Position numbers and translations under genes: made by a program
The notes under the pieces: generated by a model
The model's database searches: none
Seen by the model: the letters and a program-made list of their open reading frames with translations, nothing else
Told to the model about the DNA's origin: nothing
In this document: positions 9,018-17,276 of the stretch, piece after piece
Layout of the letters: each line of letters begins with the position of its first letter
Position numbering within the stretch: position 1 is the stretch's first letter
NCBI GenBank assembly: GCA_017414585.1
Contig: JAFQLN010000018.1
Location: 1 to 62,854, forward strand
Direction: 5' to 3'
From: Clostridia bacterium
Lineage (GTDB): Bacteria > Bacillota_A > Clostridia > Oscillospirales > CAG-272
DNA length: 62,854 nucleotides

Positions 9018-9046
9018 TTGTAATCCATATCAATATTTGTTATAAT
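9018..9046 (+). promoter_or_regulatory. Promoter of URO-D gene at 9112
   Basis: TTGTAA, 17-base spacer, TATAAT, giving a leader of about 60 bases before the ATG, which has RBS GGGAGG. Confidence 0.7.
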
Positions 9047-9111
9047 AAATTTGGAACTCTGGACATTTTTATGATTTTTTCAACTTTCTAACCATAATCG
9101 GGAGGTTACAT

Positions 9112-10143
9112 ATGACACAACGTGAAAATATGCTCCGTACCATCCGTTTTGAGCATCCGGATTTCATACCTATCAGATTTGCTATCAGCGGCGATGTATT
9201 CCGCAACTATGACCCGCACGCGCTCGCGGAAGTGCTCGAAAAGCATCCTATCGTTGCAGGAAAGCACAGAATGCGCTGGGATCTCGTCCCCAAGGAAGGC
9301 GAAAAGATCAACCAGCCCAAAGACTACACCGATGCGTTCGGCGTCAAATGGAAGGGTGCGCTCGACGGCATCCGCGGTGTTGTTCAGGAACACCCTCTCG
9401 CTGATCTGACGAAGGTCAAGGATTACAAATTCCCCGCACATCCGAACTTCAACCTCGAAGCCGATCGTGAGCGTGTTGCCAAGGCAAAGGAAGCCGGACA
9501 CTTCACCGGTGCGGGACTGGAACACGGTCACACCTTCCTGCGCATCACCGACCTCGTCGGCTACGAAACCACGCTTCTTGCGATGGCGGATGAAGATGAA
9601 AACATGAAACTCCTCATTGAAAAACTCGAAGAGTACAACTTCGCGTTCGTCGATCACTGGAGCAAATGCGGTTATGACCAGATCGGTTACGCGGAAGACC
9701 TCGGTATGCAGGTCGGCCCGATGATCTCCCCCCAGATGCTCCGCGACTGGATCAAGCCCTCCTATCAGCGTCTCATGAAGCCCGCACGTGATGCAGGGGC
9801 AATCATTCAGATGCACTCCGACGGCGACATCCGTACACTGGCTGATGACCTCATCGACGCGGGCGTGGATATTCTCAATCTGCAGGACCTTGTCAACGGC
9901 ATCGACTGGATCAAGGATCGCTTTGCAGGCAAGAAGTGCATCGACCTCGACATCGACCGTCAGAACATCACCGTCTTCGGTACGCCCGCGCAGGTGGACG
10001 CACTCCTCCGCGAAGAAATCGAAAAGCTCTCCTCTCCTGCCGGCGGGCTGATGATGGTTTACGGCTGGTATGCCGGTACGCCGCTTGAAAATATCGACGC
10101 ACTCCTCACCGCTATGGAAAAGTATATGTACTACTGGTCCTGA
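9112..10143 (+). CDS. Uroporphyrinogen decarboxylase (URO-D) family protein
   Basis: A 343-aa TIM-barrel protein that opens MTQRENMLRTIRFEHPDFIP, the usual start of MtaA/CmuA-like URO-D relatives. Later blocks include YAEDLGMQ, IQMHSDGDIRTLADDLIDAGVDILNLQD and YGWYAGTP. True HemE proteins act in haem synthesis, but there is no haem pathway nearby, and these blocks match the methyltransferase-like branch. The gene heads a plus-strand group with a solute-binding lipoprotein and an AraC regulator, the same trio seen at 1-2534. That suggests breakdown or demethylation of an imported compound. Substrate not identifiable from sequence. Confidence 0.8.
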   Translation: MTQRENMLRTIRFEHPDFIPIRFAISGDVFRNYDPHALAEVLEKHPIVAGKHRMRWDLVPKEGEKINQPKDYTDAFGVKWKGALDGIRGVVQEHPLADLTKVKDYKFPAHPNFNLEADRERVAKAKEAGHFTGAGLEHGHTFLRITDLVGYETTLLAMADEDENMKLLIEKLEEYNFAFVDHWSKCGYDQIGYAEDLGMQVGPMISPQMLRDWIKPSYQRLMKPARDAGAIIQMHSDGDIRTLADDLIDAGVDILNLQDLVNGIDWIKDRFAGKKCIDLDIDRQNITVFGTPAQVDALLREEIEKLSSPAGGLMMVYGWYAGTPLENIDALLTAMEKYMYYWS

Positions 10144-10230
10144 TTTTCCTGCATCAGTCACTTATTCCTGCCATTCCTGTATTTACAGATTTTTATATAA
10201 TTTAATATATCAGAAAGGAATCCACGCAAC

Positions 10231-11712
10231 ATGAAAAAGCTCATCACCATTCTCCTGCTCGCATCCATGCTTCTCTCCGGCGTTTCCTGTTCCGAAACCA
10301 CGGACTCGGGAAAACAGAGCAGGGAAAACACCCCCGTTCAGTCCGACGGAACATCCAATGCCGATGAAACCGACGACCAGTACTACAACCACATTGAAGC
10401 ACGCAATCTCGGCGGCATTGATTTCCGTATCATTTCCCGTATGACGCAGACAGGTCACAATGTACAGCAGTTCACAGACTTCGGCTTCTTTGAATTCGCT
10501 GCCGAAGAAATGGACGGTACGCAGATCAACGACGCTGTCTATGAACGCAACGATGAACTGCAGGAACGCTTCAACTTCCATATTGTCAGCCTCCAGCCCG
10601 ACATGAACCCAATGGCAACGGCAAGAACCAGCATTATGGCAAACTCCGACGACTATGATATGATCGCCGACGGTCTCTCTTATATGCTGGACTACTCCAT
10701 GTTCCGCGATCTGACGAACCTTGACTACATCGACCTCACCATGCCCTGCTGGGACCAGAACGCTAACGCCGGTCTTTCCATCGCAAACAAGCACTTCGTT
10801 GTCACCGGCGACCTGCTGATTCATGACAAGAGAGGTACTTGGAGCCAGCTCTTCAACAAAACTCTTTCCTCCAATCTGCAGCTTGAAAACCACTACGACC
10901 TCGTCCGTGAAGGTAAATGGACCATCGACAAGTACCACGAAAACGCCTCTCTCGCATCCAACGATACCAATGGTAACGGCAAAATGGACGAAGCGGATAC
11001 CTGGGGATACCTCGGCGAATACTATAACTTCGGTATCATGATGATCGGCGCCGGTACGCACTTCACCACCAAGGATGAAAAAGACTACCCTGTTCTTGAT
11101 ATGTACAGTGAACACACCGTTGCCGCATTTGAAAAGGTTTATGATATGCTCATAGACAAAAACATCTGCCTTTCCATGGACTGGGCACAGGGCGGCGCTT
11201 CCGCAACCCTCACCGCGTTCTCTGAAGACAGAGGTCTTTACTACATGACTTCAATCGCAACCGCATCGGAATACCGCTACATGGACTCCGACTTCGGTAT
11301 TATCCCGATTCCGAAGTATGACGAAGCGCAGGAAAACTACTACACCTCCTTCTCTGCCGGCAACTCCGGCGCCGTTGCAATGCCCATCACCGTCGGCGAT
11401 CCCGATGATAAGGCGTTCATCATGCACGCAATGTGTCTTGCATCCACCGACACGCTGCAGGTTGCATTCTACGACGTCGTTCTCACAGGTGTAACCGCAC
11501 GTGACGAAGAATCCGGCGAAATGCTCGACATTCTCTTCGCTAACCGTGTTTACGACCTCGGCTTCGTACAGAACTGGGGCGGTATGCGCGACCTGTATTC
11601 TTCGCTTGTCAAATCAGGGAAAAAAGAACTTGCTTCTGCATACAAGCGCAAGGAAAAGACCATCATCAAAGCCATCGACGAAGCATACGAAACCTATCAG
11701 GCTCTCGAATAA
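10231..11712 (+). CDS. Extracellular solute-binding lipoprotein
   Basis: A 493-aa lipoprotein with signal MKKLITILLLASMLLSGVSC (lipobox SGVSC), a short polar linker and a periplasmic-binding-protein-like body. EEMDGTQINDAVYERNDELQ matches its paralogue at 1-606. A stretch near residues 245-256 (SNDTNGNGKMDEAD) resembles a dockerin/EF-hand calcium loop, common in carbohydrate-binding solute receptors of gut Clostridia. RBS AGAAAGGAA precedes the ATG. It follows the URO-D gene by 87 bases and precedes an AraC gene. It is probably a receptor for an ABC importer encoded elsewhere; ligand unknown. Confidence 0.85.
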   Translation: MKKLITILLLASMLLSGVSCSETTDSGKQSRENTPVQSDGTSNADETDDQYYNHIEARNLGGIDFRIISRMTQTGHNVQQFTDFGFFEFAAEEMDGTQINDAVYERNDELQERFNFHIVSLQPDMNPMATARTSIMANSDDYDMIADGLSYMLDYSMFRDLTNLDYIDLTMPCWDQNANAGLSIANKHFVVTGDLLIHDKRGTWSQLFNKTLSSNLQLENHYDLVREGKWTIDKYHENASLASNDTNGNGKMDEADTWGYLGEYYNFGIMMIGAGTHFTTKDEKDYPVLDMYSEHTVAAFEKVYDMLIDKNICLSMDWAQGGASATLTAFSEDRGLYYMTSIATASEYRYMDSDFGIIPIPKYDEAQENYYTSFSAGNSGAVAMPITVGDPDDKAFIMHAMCLASTDTLQVAFYDVVLTGVTARDEESGEMLDILFANRVYDLGFVQNWGGMRDLYSSLVKSGKKELASAYKRKEKTIIKAIDEAYETYQALE

Positions 11713-11774
11713 GCATCGCAAGAGAATCTTCGCAGCGTAAGAAGAACTTCTCCGAACGAAAACGCACAAAAGTA

Positions 11775-11826
11775 CGCCTTCATCCGTCTGTCTCCTTACA
11801 AACGGGTGAAGGCGTTTCCCCCTTTT
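11775..11826 (+). terminator. Intrinsic terminator after lipoprotein gene
   Basis: A 13-bp stem (CGCCTTCATCCGT / ACGGGTGAAGGCG, one G-U) is followed by a T/C-rich tract ending in five T. It separates the lipoprotein gene from the AraC gene, so the latter may have its own promoter or depend on read-through. Confidence 0.75.
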
Positions 11827-11872
11827 TCTCCTGCACATTACAGAATACTCTTCTCAAAGAAACAGGTGTGCT

Positions 11873-12805
11873 ATGAACGAAAACAAATCCCCTTCCGCTG
11901 TTCCTTCTTTTGTAAACAGCATAGATAAATCGATAATCGTTGATTCCAAATCTTACTACCGGTATTCCCGCAATTTTCTGGAAGTGGATCCGCGTTTTGA
12001 TTTTCAGCTCAACTCCATGAAATTCAAATCCGCGAACCCTGTACTTAGCTGTCATATCCATGCAACCGCAGCGGAAATTGTGTTCGTTCTGCGCGGCAGC
12101 CAGCATCACAATATTGACGGGAATTCCTTTCAGGCTCTCGGCGGCGAAATGATCCTATCTCCCCCGGGCTTGGTGCACAGCAGTGAGAACCAGCATCAGC
12201 CAAAAGGCGAATTTTACTACATCACCATCAATCCCGCCTGCATTGCCGAAATCTTCTCCCAGGATGAAGAAAACTGCGTAAAGGCGTTCACCGATCTGCT
12301 GCTTGCACCGCCGCACATCTGTTCCATTCCCGACACCAACCGGCTCCGCACGATTCTGGATGAACTTCTCGAACTGCACGGCAGTACCCTACCGTACCGG
12401 AAACTGCGCATTCGCTGTGCGCTGTGCAATCTTCTGCTCTTCATGACGGACGCGCTCACTGCCCAGAAGCTCGATGAGACTTACTCCGATTTCATGCACG
12501 ATGTCTATCTCTATATTGAAGATCATGTGTATGAAAAGCTGTCCATTGATATGCTGGCGGATCATTTTCAGTACAGCAAGAACGGTTTCAGAAACAAATT
12601 CAAAGGATATGCCCATCTTACCGTGCATGAGTATATTCTGCACCGCAAAATCGAAACGGCGAAAATGCTTCTGGCAGATTCTTCCGTCGATCCGCACAAG
12701 CTCTGGGAAATGCTTTCCTTCTCGTCGGCATCGTATTTCAATCAGGCATTCAAGCGCTACACCGGCATGACCGCCATTCAGTACGCCCGCAGCCTTGAAA
12801 ACTGA
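11873..12805 (+). CDS. AraC family transcriptional regulator
   Basis: A 310-aa regulator with an N-terminal cupin sensor (about 40-130; AAEIVFVLRGSQHHNIDG and GEMILSPPGLVHSSENQH look like a metal- or sugar-binding cupin) and a C-terminal double helix-turn-helix (about 205-307, ending FKRYTGMTAIQYARSLEN). It follows the URO-D and lipoprotein genes and probably controls them in response to the imported compound. It differs from the regulator half of the fusion at 648-2534 in having no attached enzyme. The operator could not be identified. Confidence 0.88.
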   Translation: MNENKSPSAVPSFVNSIDKSIIVDSKSYYRYSRNFLEVDPRFDFQLNSMKFKSANPVLSCHIHATAAEIVFVLRGSQHHNIDGNSFQALGGEMILSPPGLVHSSENQHQPKGEFYYITINPACIAEIFSQDEENCVKAFTDLLLAPPHICSIPDTNRLRTILDELLELHGSTLPYRKLRIRCALCNLLLFMTDALTAQKLDETYSDFMHDVYLYIEDHVYEKLSIDMLADHFQYSKNGFRNKFKGYAHLTVHEYILHRKIETAKMLLADSSVDPHKLWEMLSFSSASYFNQAFKRYTGMTAIQYARSLEN

Positions 12806-12824
12806 CAACAGCATAGAAAACAAT

Positions 12825-12873
12825 ACAGGGGATTCTCCATACCTGCGGTATGTACAAAATCCCCTGTTTTTTT
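12825..12873 (+). terminator. Terminator between AraC gene and hydF
   Basis: ACAGGGGATT pairs with AATCCCCTGT, with an inner CATACC/GGTATG stem, followed by seven or more T. It ends the AraC transcript; the stem could also serve the convergent hyd operon. Confidence 0.85.
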
Positions 12874-12875
12874 GC

Positions 12876-14087
12876 TTATTTATCCGCTTCCAGCACAGCG
12901 GCAGTATCCGGGAACGGCGCAAGACTCTGTCTGAGAATCCCGTGCAGATGCGCAATGGCAACACCGTAGTTCACAATCGGCACGCCCGATGCGGCTGTCT
13001 TCCCGATGCGGCTTTTCATTTCCGCTTCGTTGAGCATACATCCGCCGCAGTGCACGACGAGTTTGTACGCGGACAGGTCATCCGGAAACTCTCCGCCGGA
13101 AGTGAACGAGAAGTCCGGATTCTTTCCAGTGAACTTTCTGATCCACGCCGGGAGCTTCACGGAACCGATATCCCCGCACTGTCTGTGGTGCGTGCATCCT
13201 TCGGAGATGAGGACTTTATCCCCGTCTTCGAGCTTGGCAAGCATGGCAGCCCCTTCGACAAGCGTGTTCAGCTCTCCTTTATACCGTGCCATGAGGATGG
13301 AGAAGGAGGTCAGCATCACGCCGTGTGGGACATCCTTCGCCACTTTTCCGAACGCCTGCGAGTCAGTAATGACCAGCTTCGGCGGTTTTGCAAGAGCGGC
13401 AAGGGTGTTTTTCAGTTCCGTATCCTGACAGCAGACTGCGGTGCAGTGACAGTCGAGCAGTTCGCGGAGCACCATCTGCTGCGGGAGGATGATTCTTCCC
13501 TTCGGAGCGGCTTCGTCAATCGGCATCACGAGAACAACCGTGTCGCCTTCCTGCACCAGATCGGCGAGAATGAATTTCTTCGTCTGCACCGACGAGCCGA
13601 TTTTCCCGAGCAGTTCTTTCAGTTCATGAATACCCGTACCGGTTTTCGCGCTGACAGTGATGATCCGTTCACCTTCCGCGGGCACGGCATCGGTCAGATC
13701 AGCTTTGGAATACACGGTCACATACGGAAGTTTTCTCTCGTCGAACAGAGCGATCATCGCTTCTTCGTCTGCCGTAATGCCGACTGCCGCATCCACGACC
13801 AACACGGCGATATCGGTTTGGGCAAGGATCTGCTTTGTCTTCTTCACGCGAAGTTCGCCGAGCGCGCCTTCATCATCAAAACCGGGCGTGTCGATGATCA
13901 TCACGGGACCGATCGGCAAAAGCTCCATGGCTTTTTTCACGGGGTCGGTCGTTGTACCCTTGACATCGGAGACTACCGACAGTTCCTGCCCTGTAACCGC
14001 GTTGACAAGCGAAGATTTTCCTGCGTTCCGTCTGCCGAAAAAGGCGATGTGCAGCCGTTCGCCCGAGGATGTGGTGTTCAGTGACAT
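12876..14087 (-). CDS. hydF: [FeFe]-hydrogenase maturation GTPase HydF
   Basis: A 403-aa protein that serves as scaffold for building the 2Fe subcluster of the hydrogenase H-cluster before delivery to HydA. The N-terminal GTPase has P-loop GRRNAGKSS, a threonine-rich switch GTTTDP and DTPG. The C-terminal domain carries the iron-sulfur ligands in CTHHRQCGD and VVHCGGC, matching the HydF CxHx(n)HCxxC pattern. ATG 14087 is chosen because GGAGG lies 8 bases upstream; an in-frame TTG at 14102 sits at that RBS. It is the last gene of TM1266-hydE-hydG-hydF. No hydrogenase structural gene is in the window. Confidence 0.95.
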   Translation of the reverse strand: MSLNTTSSGERLHIAFFGRRNAGKSSLVNAVTGQELSVVSDVKGTTTDPVKKAMELLPIGPVMIIDTPGFDDEGALGELRVKKTKQILAQTDIAVLVVDAAVGITADEEAMIALFDERKLPYVTVYSKADLTDAVPAEGERIITVSAKTGTGIHELKELLGKIGSSVQTKKFILADLVQEGDTVVLVMPIDEAAPKGRIILPQQMVLRELLDCHCTAVCCQDTELKNTLAALAKPPKLVITDSQAFGKVAKDVPHGVMLTSFSILMARYKGELNTLVEGAAMLAKLEDGDKVLISEGCTHHRQCGDIGSVKLPAWIRKFTGKNPDFSFTSGGEFPDDLSAYKLVVHCGGCMLNEAEMKSRIGKTAASGVPIVNYGVAIAHLHGILRQSLAPFPDTAAVLEADK

Positions 14088-14116
14088 GATTTTCTCCTCC
14101 AAATCCCTTCCAATTA

Positions 14117-15574
14117 TCAGAATCGGAAGTCTCTCCGGTTGGAATTTTTGATATCCTCAATGTTCTGTTCCGCAATCGCGCGGACTTTATCTTTCGGAAT
14201 GCGCTTGAGTTCTTCTTCAATCATCTGATACCCGACTTCCTTTGTGGCATCGGATGCGTAGTCCACGAGGTATTCCGTGAGCGTCATCAGCGCGTTCGGA
14301 TGGCAGCAGTTGAGAATCTGTCCGGTTTTGCACAGGCTCATGAAGCGGTCGCCGGTTCTGCCTTCACGGTAGCAGGCTGTGCAGAAGGACGGAATATGTC
14401 CGTTTTCCATCAGCCAGCGAACAACTTCGTCGAGCGAGCGCTGGTCGGAAACGTCGAACTGCTCGGTATCGTGCGGGCGTTCATCGGGAGAGTATCCCGC
14501 ATATCCGCCGACGGAAGTTCTCGATCCGCCGCTGACCTGCGATACGCCAAGGTGAAGGAGTCTGGAGCGGACAGCTTCGGTTTCGCGGGTAGAGATGATG
14601 ATGCCGGTATACGGAACTGCAAGACGGATGCACGCCGTGATTTTTGCGAAGGTATCCTCGTCAATGCCGTTGTCGAACTGATCGGGGTCGATGTCGTCCG
14701 CTCTCTTGAGTCTGGGAACGCTGATGGTATGCGGACCGACGCCGTGCACAGCTTCCAGATGTTCCGCGTGCATGATCAGTCCGGCGAATTCGTATTTGTA
14801 TAGTTCCAGTCCGAACAGAACACCCAGTCCGACGTCGTCAATGCCGCCTTCCATCGCGCGGTCCATCGCTTCGGTGTGGTATGCGTAATTATGCTTGGGT
14901 CCGGTCGGATGGAGCTGTTCGTAGCTTTCCTTATGGTAGGTTTCCTGGAAGAGGATGTAGGTACCGATGCCCGCTTCCTTGAGTTTCCGATAATTTTCCA
15001 CCGTGGTAGCGGCAATATTGACGTTCACGCGGCGGATATCACCGTTCTTGTGGTGGACGGAATAGATCGTTTTGATGCATTCGAGGATGTATTCAATGGG
15101 ATTGTTGACCGGGTCTTCGCCGGCTTCGATTGCCAGACGCTTGTGACCCATATCCTGCAGAGCGATGACTTCTTTTCTGACTTCTTCCTGTGTGAGCTTC
15201 TTTCTCGGGATGGTTTTGTTCTTGAGATGGTACGGGCAGTAGACACAGCCGTTGACGCAGTAATTGGAGAGATAGAGCGGCGCAAAGATGACAATGCGGT
15301 TTCCGTAGAACGCCAGCTTGATTTCTTCTGCGATTTCGTAGATCTTCTGAATCTTTTCGGGAATATCACACGCCAGCAGAACGGACGCTTCGCGGTGCGT
15401 CAGACCTGCGCAGGTTGTACCGGTTTCCGTCTTTTTCGGACGTGCCTTTTCGAGAATCTCGTCGATGAGGGCTTCATTGTGCTTATTTGCTTCCGCATAA
15501 GCGATGGTGTCGAGGATTTCTCCGTCGTTGATGAATTCTTCCGCTTTGAGCGATTTGGGATTATAGATTGCCAT
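14117..15574 (-). CDS. hydG: [FeFe]-hydrogenase maturation radical SAM enzyme HydG
   Basis: A 485-aa radical SAM tyrosine lyase that yields p-cresol and makes the CO and cyanide ligands of the hydrogenase H-cluster. The SAM cluster motif is C106-x3-C110-x2-C113 (NYCVNGCVYCPYH). The second, HydG-specific C-terminal cluster is C398-x2-C401-x22-C424. Both are complete, so the enzyme should be active and can be told from ThiH, which lacks the second motif. RBS AAAGGA precedes ATG 15574. It sits between hydE and hydF in one minus-strand operon. Confidence 0.96.
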   Translation of the reverse strand: MAIYNPKSLKAEEFINDGEILDTIAYAEANKHNEALIDEILEKARPKKTETGTTCAGLTHREASVLLACDIPEKIQKIYEIAEEIKLAFYGNRIVIFAPLYLSNYCVNGCVYCPYHLKNKTIPRKKLTQEEVRKEVIALQDMGHKRLAIEAGEDPVNNPIEYILECIKTIYSVHHKNGDIRRVNVNIAATTVENYRKLKEAGIGTYILFQETYHKESYEQLHPTGPKHNYAYHTEAMDRAMEGGIDDVGLGVLFGLELYKYEFAGLIMHAEHLEAVHGVGPHTISVPRLKRADDIDPDQFDNGIDEDTFAKITACIRLAVPYTGIIISTRETEAVRSRLLHLGVSQVSGGSRTSVGGYAGYSPDERPHDTEQFDVSDQRSLDEVVRWLMENGHIPSFCTACYREGRTGDRFMSLCKTGQILNCCHPNALMTLTEYLVDYASDATKEVGYQMIEEELKRIPKDKVRAIAEQNIEDIKNSNRRDFRF

Positions 15575-15642
15575 ATGCTGTCCTTTCTTGGGGGTCAGAA
15601 TTTCTTCCCCTGCAGATGCTGTTTATTTTGGTTTATTTTTGT

Positions 15643-16710
15643 TTATTTCCGGATATAGTCCGCGCGGTCACCGCGTGCTGTCACGACTTCATATCCGATT
15701 TTCTCCATCCGCACGGCGAGACTGTCGCGGCATTCCGCAGCTTCGTCCCCGTCGGAGAGCTTGTTGTTATAGAGCTGGTACTTTTTCCGCACCGTTTTCG
15801 GCGAGAGGTTCGGCATGACGACGTTCGCGCCGGAGAGAATACCCTTTTCCCTGCCGTCCGGTGAAAGTGTGCCGAGTGCTGTTGTTGCGGGAAGCAGAAC
15901 CGTCGGGCAGATCAGGCGGATGAGCGACAGCAGATAGCACGTCAGCTCCACGCTGCCCGCCGGATGGCTGCGGTATTCTGTCGATGCGTGCGGAATGAAC
16001 GGACCGATGCCGCACATATCGGGCTGGAATGCTTCGATGAACTTTAGGTCTTCGGCAAGGCACGCGTTTGTCTGGTTCGGGGATCCGACCATGAATCCGC
16101 ATCCGACCTGATAGCCGATTTCGCGCAGGTTACGAAGGCAGTTCATGCGGTTTTCAAACGACATTTCAGCCGGGTGCAGACTTTCGTAATGCGCGCGGTC
16201 AGCCGTTTCGTGGCGGAGCAGATAGCGGTCCGCACCGGCATGATAGAGTTTTTCATAACTTTCACGGCTCCGTTCCCCGAGAGAGAGCGTAATCGCCGTA
16301 TCGGGGTATGTTTCTTTGATTGTATGCAGCAGCGGAACGAGGAATTCGTCGGAAAAGTGATTGTCCTCCCCGCCCTGCAGAACAAAGGTACGGAAGCCGA
16401 GTTCGTATCCCGCCTCACAGCAGGAGAGAATGTCGTCCGCCGTGAGTCGGTACCGTTCGCAGCTGCGGTTGCTCCGCCGGATGCCGCAGTAGTGACAGTC
16501 ATTTTTGCAGTAGTTGCTGACTTCGATCAGACCGCGGATGTACACGTGATTAGAATAGTGCTCCCGCCGGATTCTGTCCGCTTTTTCTGCGGCGTACGCT
16601 GCGGCTTCGGGCGAATATTCGTCGATGAGGCATTCATATTCTTCCGCTGTCAGACTGCGGTTTTCTTCCAGCCGGTCAATCAGGCTGCGGATATCTTCAA
16701 ATTTTTTCAT
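15643..16710 (-). CDS. hydE: [FeFe]-hydrogenase maturation radical SAM enzyme HydE
   Basis: A 355-aa radical SAM protein for H-cluster assembly, thought to act on the iron complex released by HydG. The motif C68-x3-C72-x2-C75 (NYCKNDCHYCGIR) and a BATS-type TIM barrel are intact. The start is ATG 16710, 6 bases after the stop of the TM1266 gene; a TTG two codons earlier is less likely. The RBS is weak (GAAGAA), so translation may depend on coupling to the upstream gene. Confidence 0.95.
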   Translation of the reverse strand: MKKFEDIRSLIDRLEENRSLTAEEYECLIDEYSPEAAAYAAEKADRIRREHYSNHVYIRGLIEVSNYCKNDCHYCGIRRSNRSCERYRLTADDILSCCEAGYELGFRTFVLQGGEDNHFSDEFLVPLLHTIKETYPDTAITLSLGERSRESYEKLYHAGADRYLLRHETADRAHYESLHPAEMSFENRMNCLRNLREIGYQVGCGFMVGSPNQTNACLAEDLKFIEAFQPDMCGIGPFIPHASTEYRSHPAGSVELTCYLLSLIRLICPTVLLPATTALGTLSPDGREKGILSGANVVMPNLSPKTVRKKYQLYNNKLSDGDEAAECRDSLAVRMEKIGYEVVTARGDRADYIRK

Positions 16711-16716
16711 ACACAA

Positions 16717-16971
16717 TTATTCTTCGCTGATTTTTGAGTACGCCGTTTTCACACTGACGCCGTCGAGCTTACCGATTTTTCCGGACACAGCGGCAATGAC
16801 GGACATCGGTGCATCCATGGCGATACTGATGATATTGATCTTCTTGGCGCGGTACGGGATGCCCATTCTGCCGATGATGTACTGTCCGTATTCATGCAGA
16901 ATCAGGTTCAGCGTCTGCGCCGACTCGCTGTTTTCCACGATGATGCTCATAACTGCCACGCGCGTTTCCAT
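16717..16971 (-). CDS. TM1266 family iron-only hydrogenase system regulator
   Basis: An 84-aa protein beginning METRVAVMSIIVENSESA and containing ILHEYGQYIIGRMGIPYR and SGKIGKLDGVSVKTAYS, the conserved blocks of the small ACT/NikR-C-like proteins encoded beside hydEFG. It is presumed to be a ligand-binding regulator or helper of hydrogenase maturation. ATG 16971 has GGAGGAAGCCT just upstream. The reading frame stays open a further 38 codons upstream to ATG 17085, through a hairpin-rich leader; see the leader entry. First gene of the hyd operon. Confidence 0.88.
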   Translation of the reverse strand: METRVAVMSIIVENSESAQTLNLILHEYGQYIIGRMGIPYRAKKINIISIAMDAPMSVIAAVSGKIGKLDGVSVKTAYSKISEE

Positions 16972-17008
16972 AGGCTTCCTCCGCACTTGATCCGCTTCGC
17001 AGATATAC

Positions 17009-17052
17009 AAAAAATACCGTCCCGACAGATTCCCGAGAATCCGAAGGCACGG
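17009..17052 (-). terminator. Terminator-like hairpin in the hyd operon leader (possible attenuator)
   Basis: On the minus strand CCGTGCC pairs with GGGACGG (one mismatch), enclosing a perfect inner GATTC/GAATC hairpin, and is followed by TATTTTTT. It lies between the hyd promoter and the TM1266 start, so it could end transcripts early under some condition. It overlaps the in-frame upstream extension (17085-16972). Region 16972-17276 holds no other gene. Confidence 0.45.
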
Positions 17053-17136
17053 CAACAAAACCACATCATTGCGGCATTTTTTCATTTGTCCCGTACCTTT
17101 CCACGCAGAAAATCTTTGTCGTCAGGAACTATCTGA

Positions 17137-17165
17137 AGTATAGCATATCAGCCGGTGTTTGTAAA
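17137..17165 (-). promoter_or_regulatory. Promoter of the hyd maturation operon
   Basis: On the minus strand: TTTACA, 17-base spacer, TATACT. It predicts transcription from about 17130 and a leader of about 160 bases before the TM1266 ATG. Confidence 0.65.
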
Positions 17166-17212
17166 GAGGGAATTTTCAGTAAATTGAAAACATTTCTTGA
17201 AGATTTTCAGAA

Positions 17213-17256
17213 TAAAAAAGGTCTGCCGCACACAGGAAAATTCCGTTATGCGGCAG
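17213..17256 (-). terminator. Terminator of the oxidoreductase gene
   Basis: CTGCCGCA/TGCGGCAG stem followed on the minus strand by ACC and a run of six T, just after the stop at 17277. Confidence 0.85.
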
Positions 17257-17276
17257 TACAGGATATAAATTCAGTT

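Noticed and set aside
8830..9091. Small ORFs on both strands upstream of the URO-D gene at 9112
   Set aside because: No RBS, no family and they cover the promoter; probably chance or a worn remnant.
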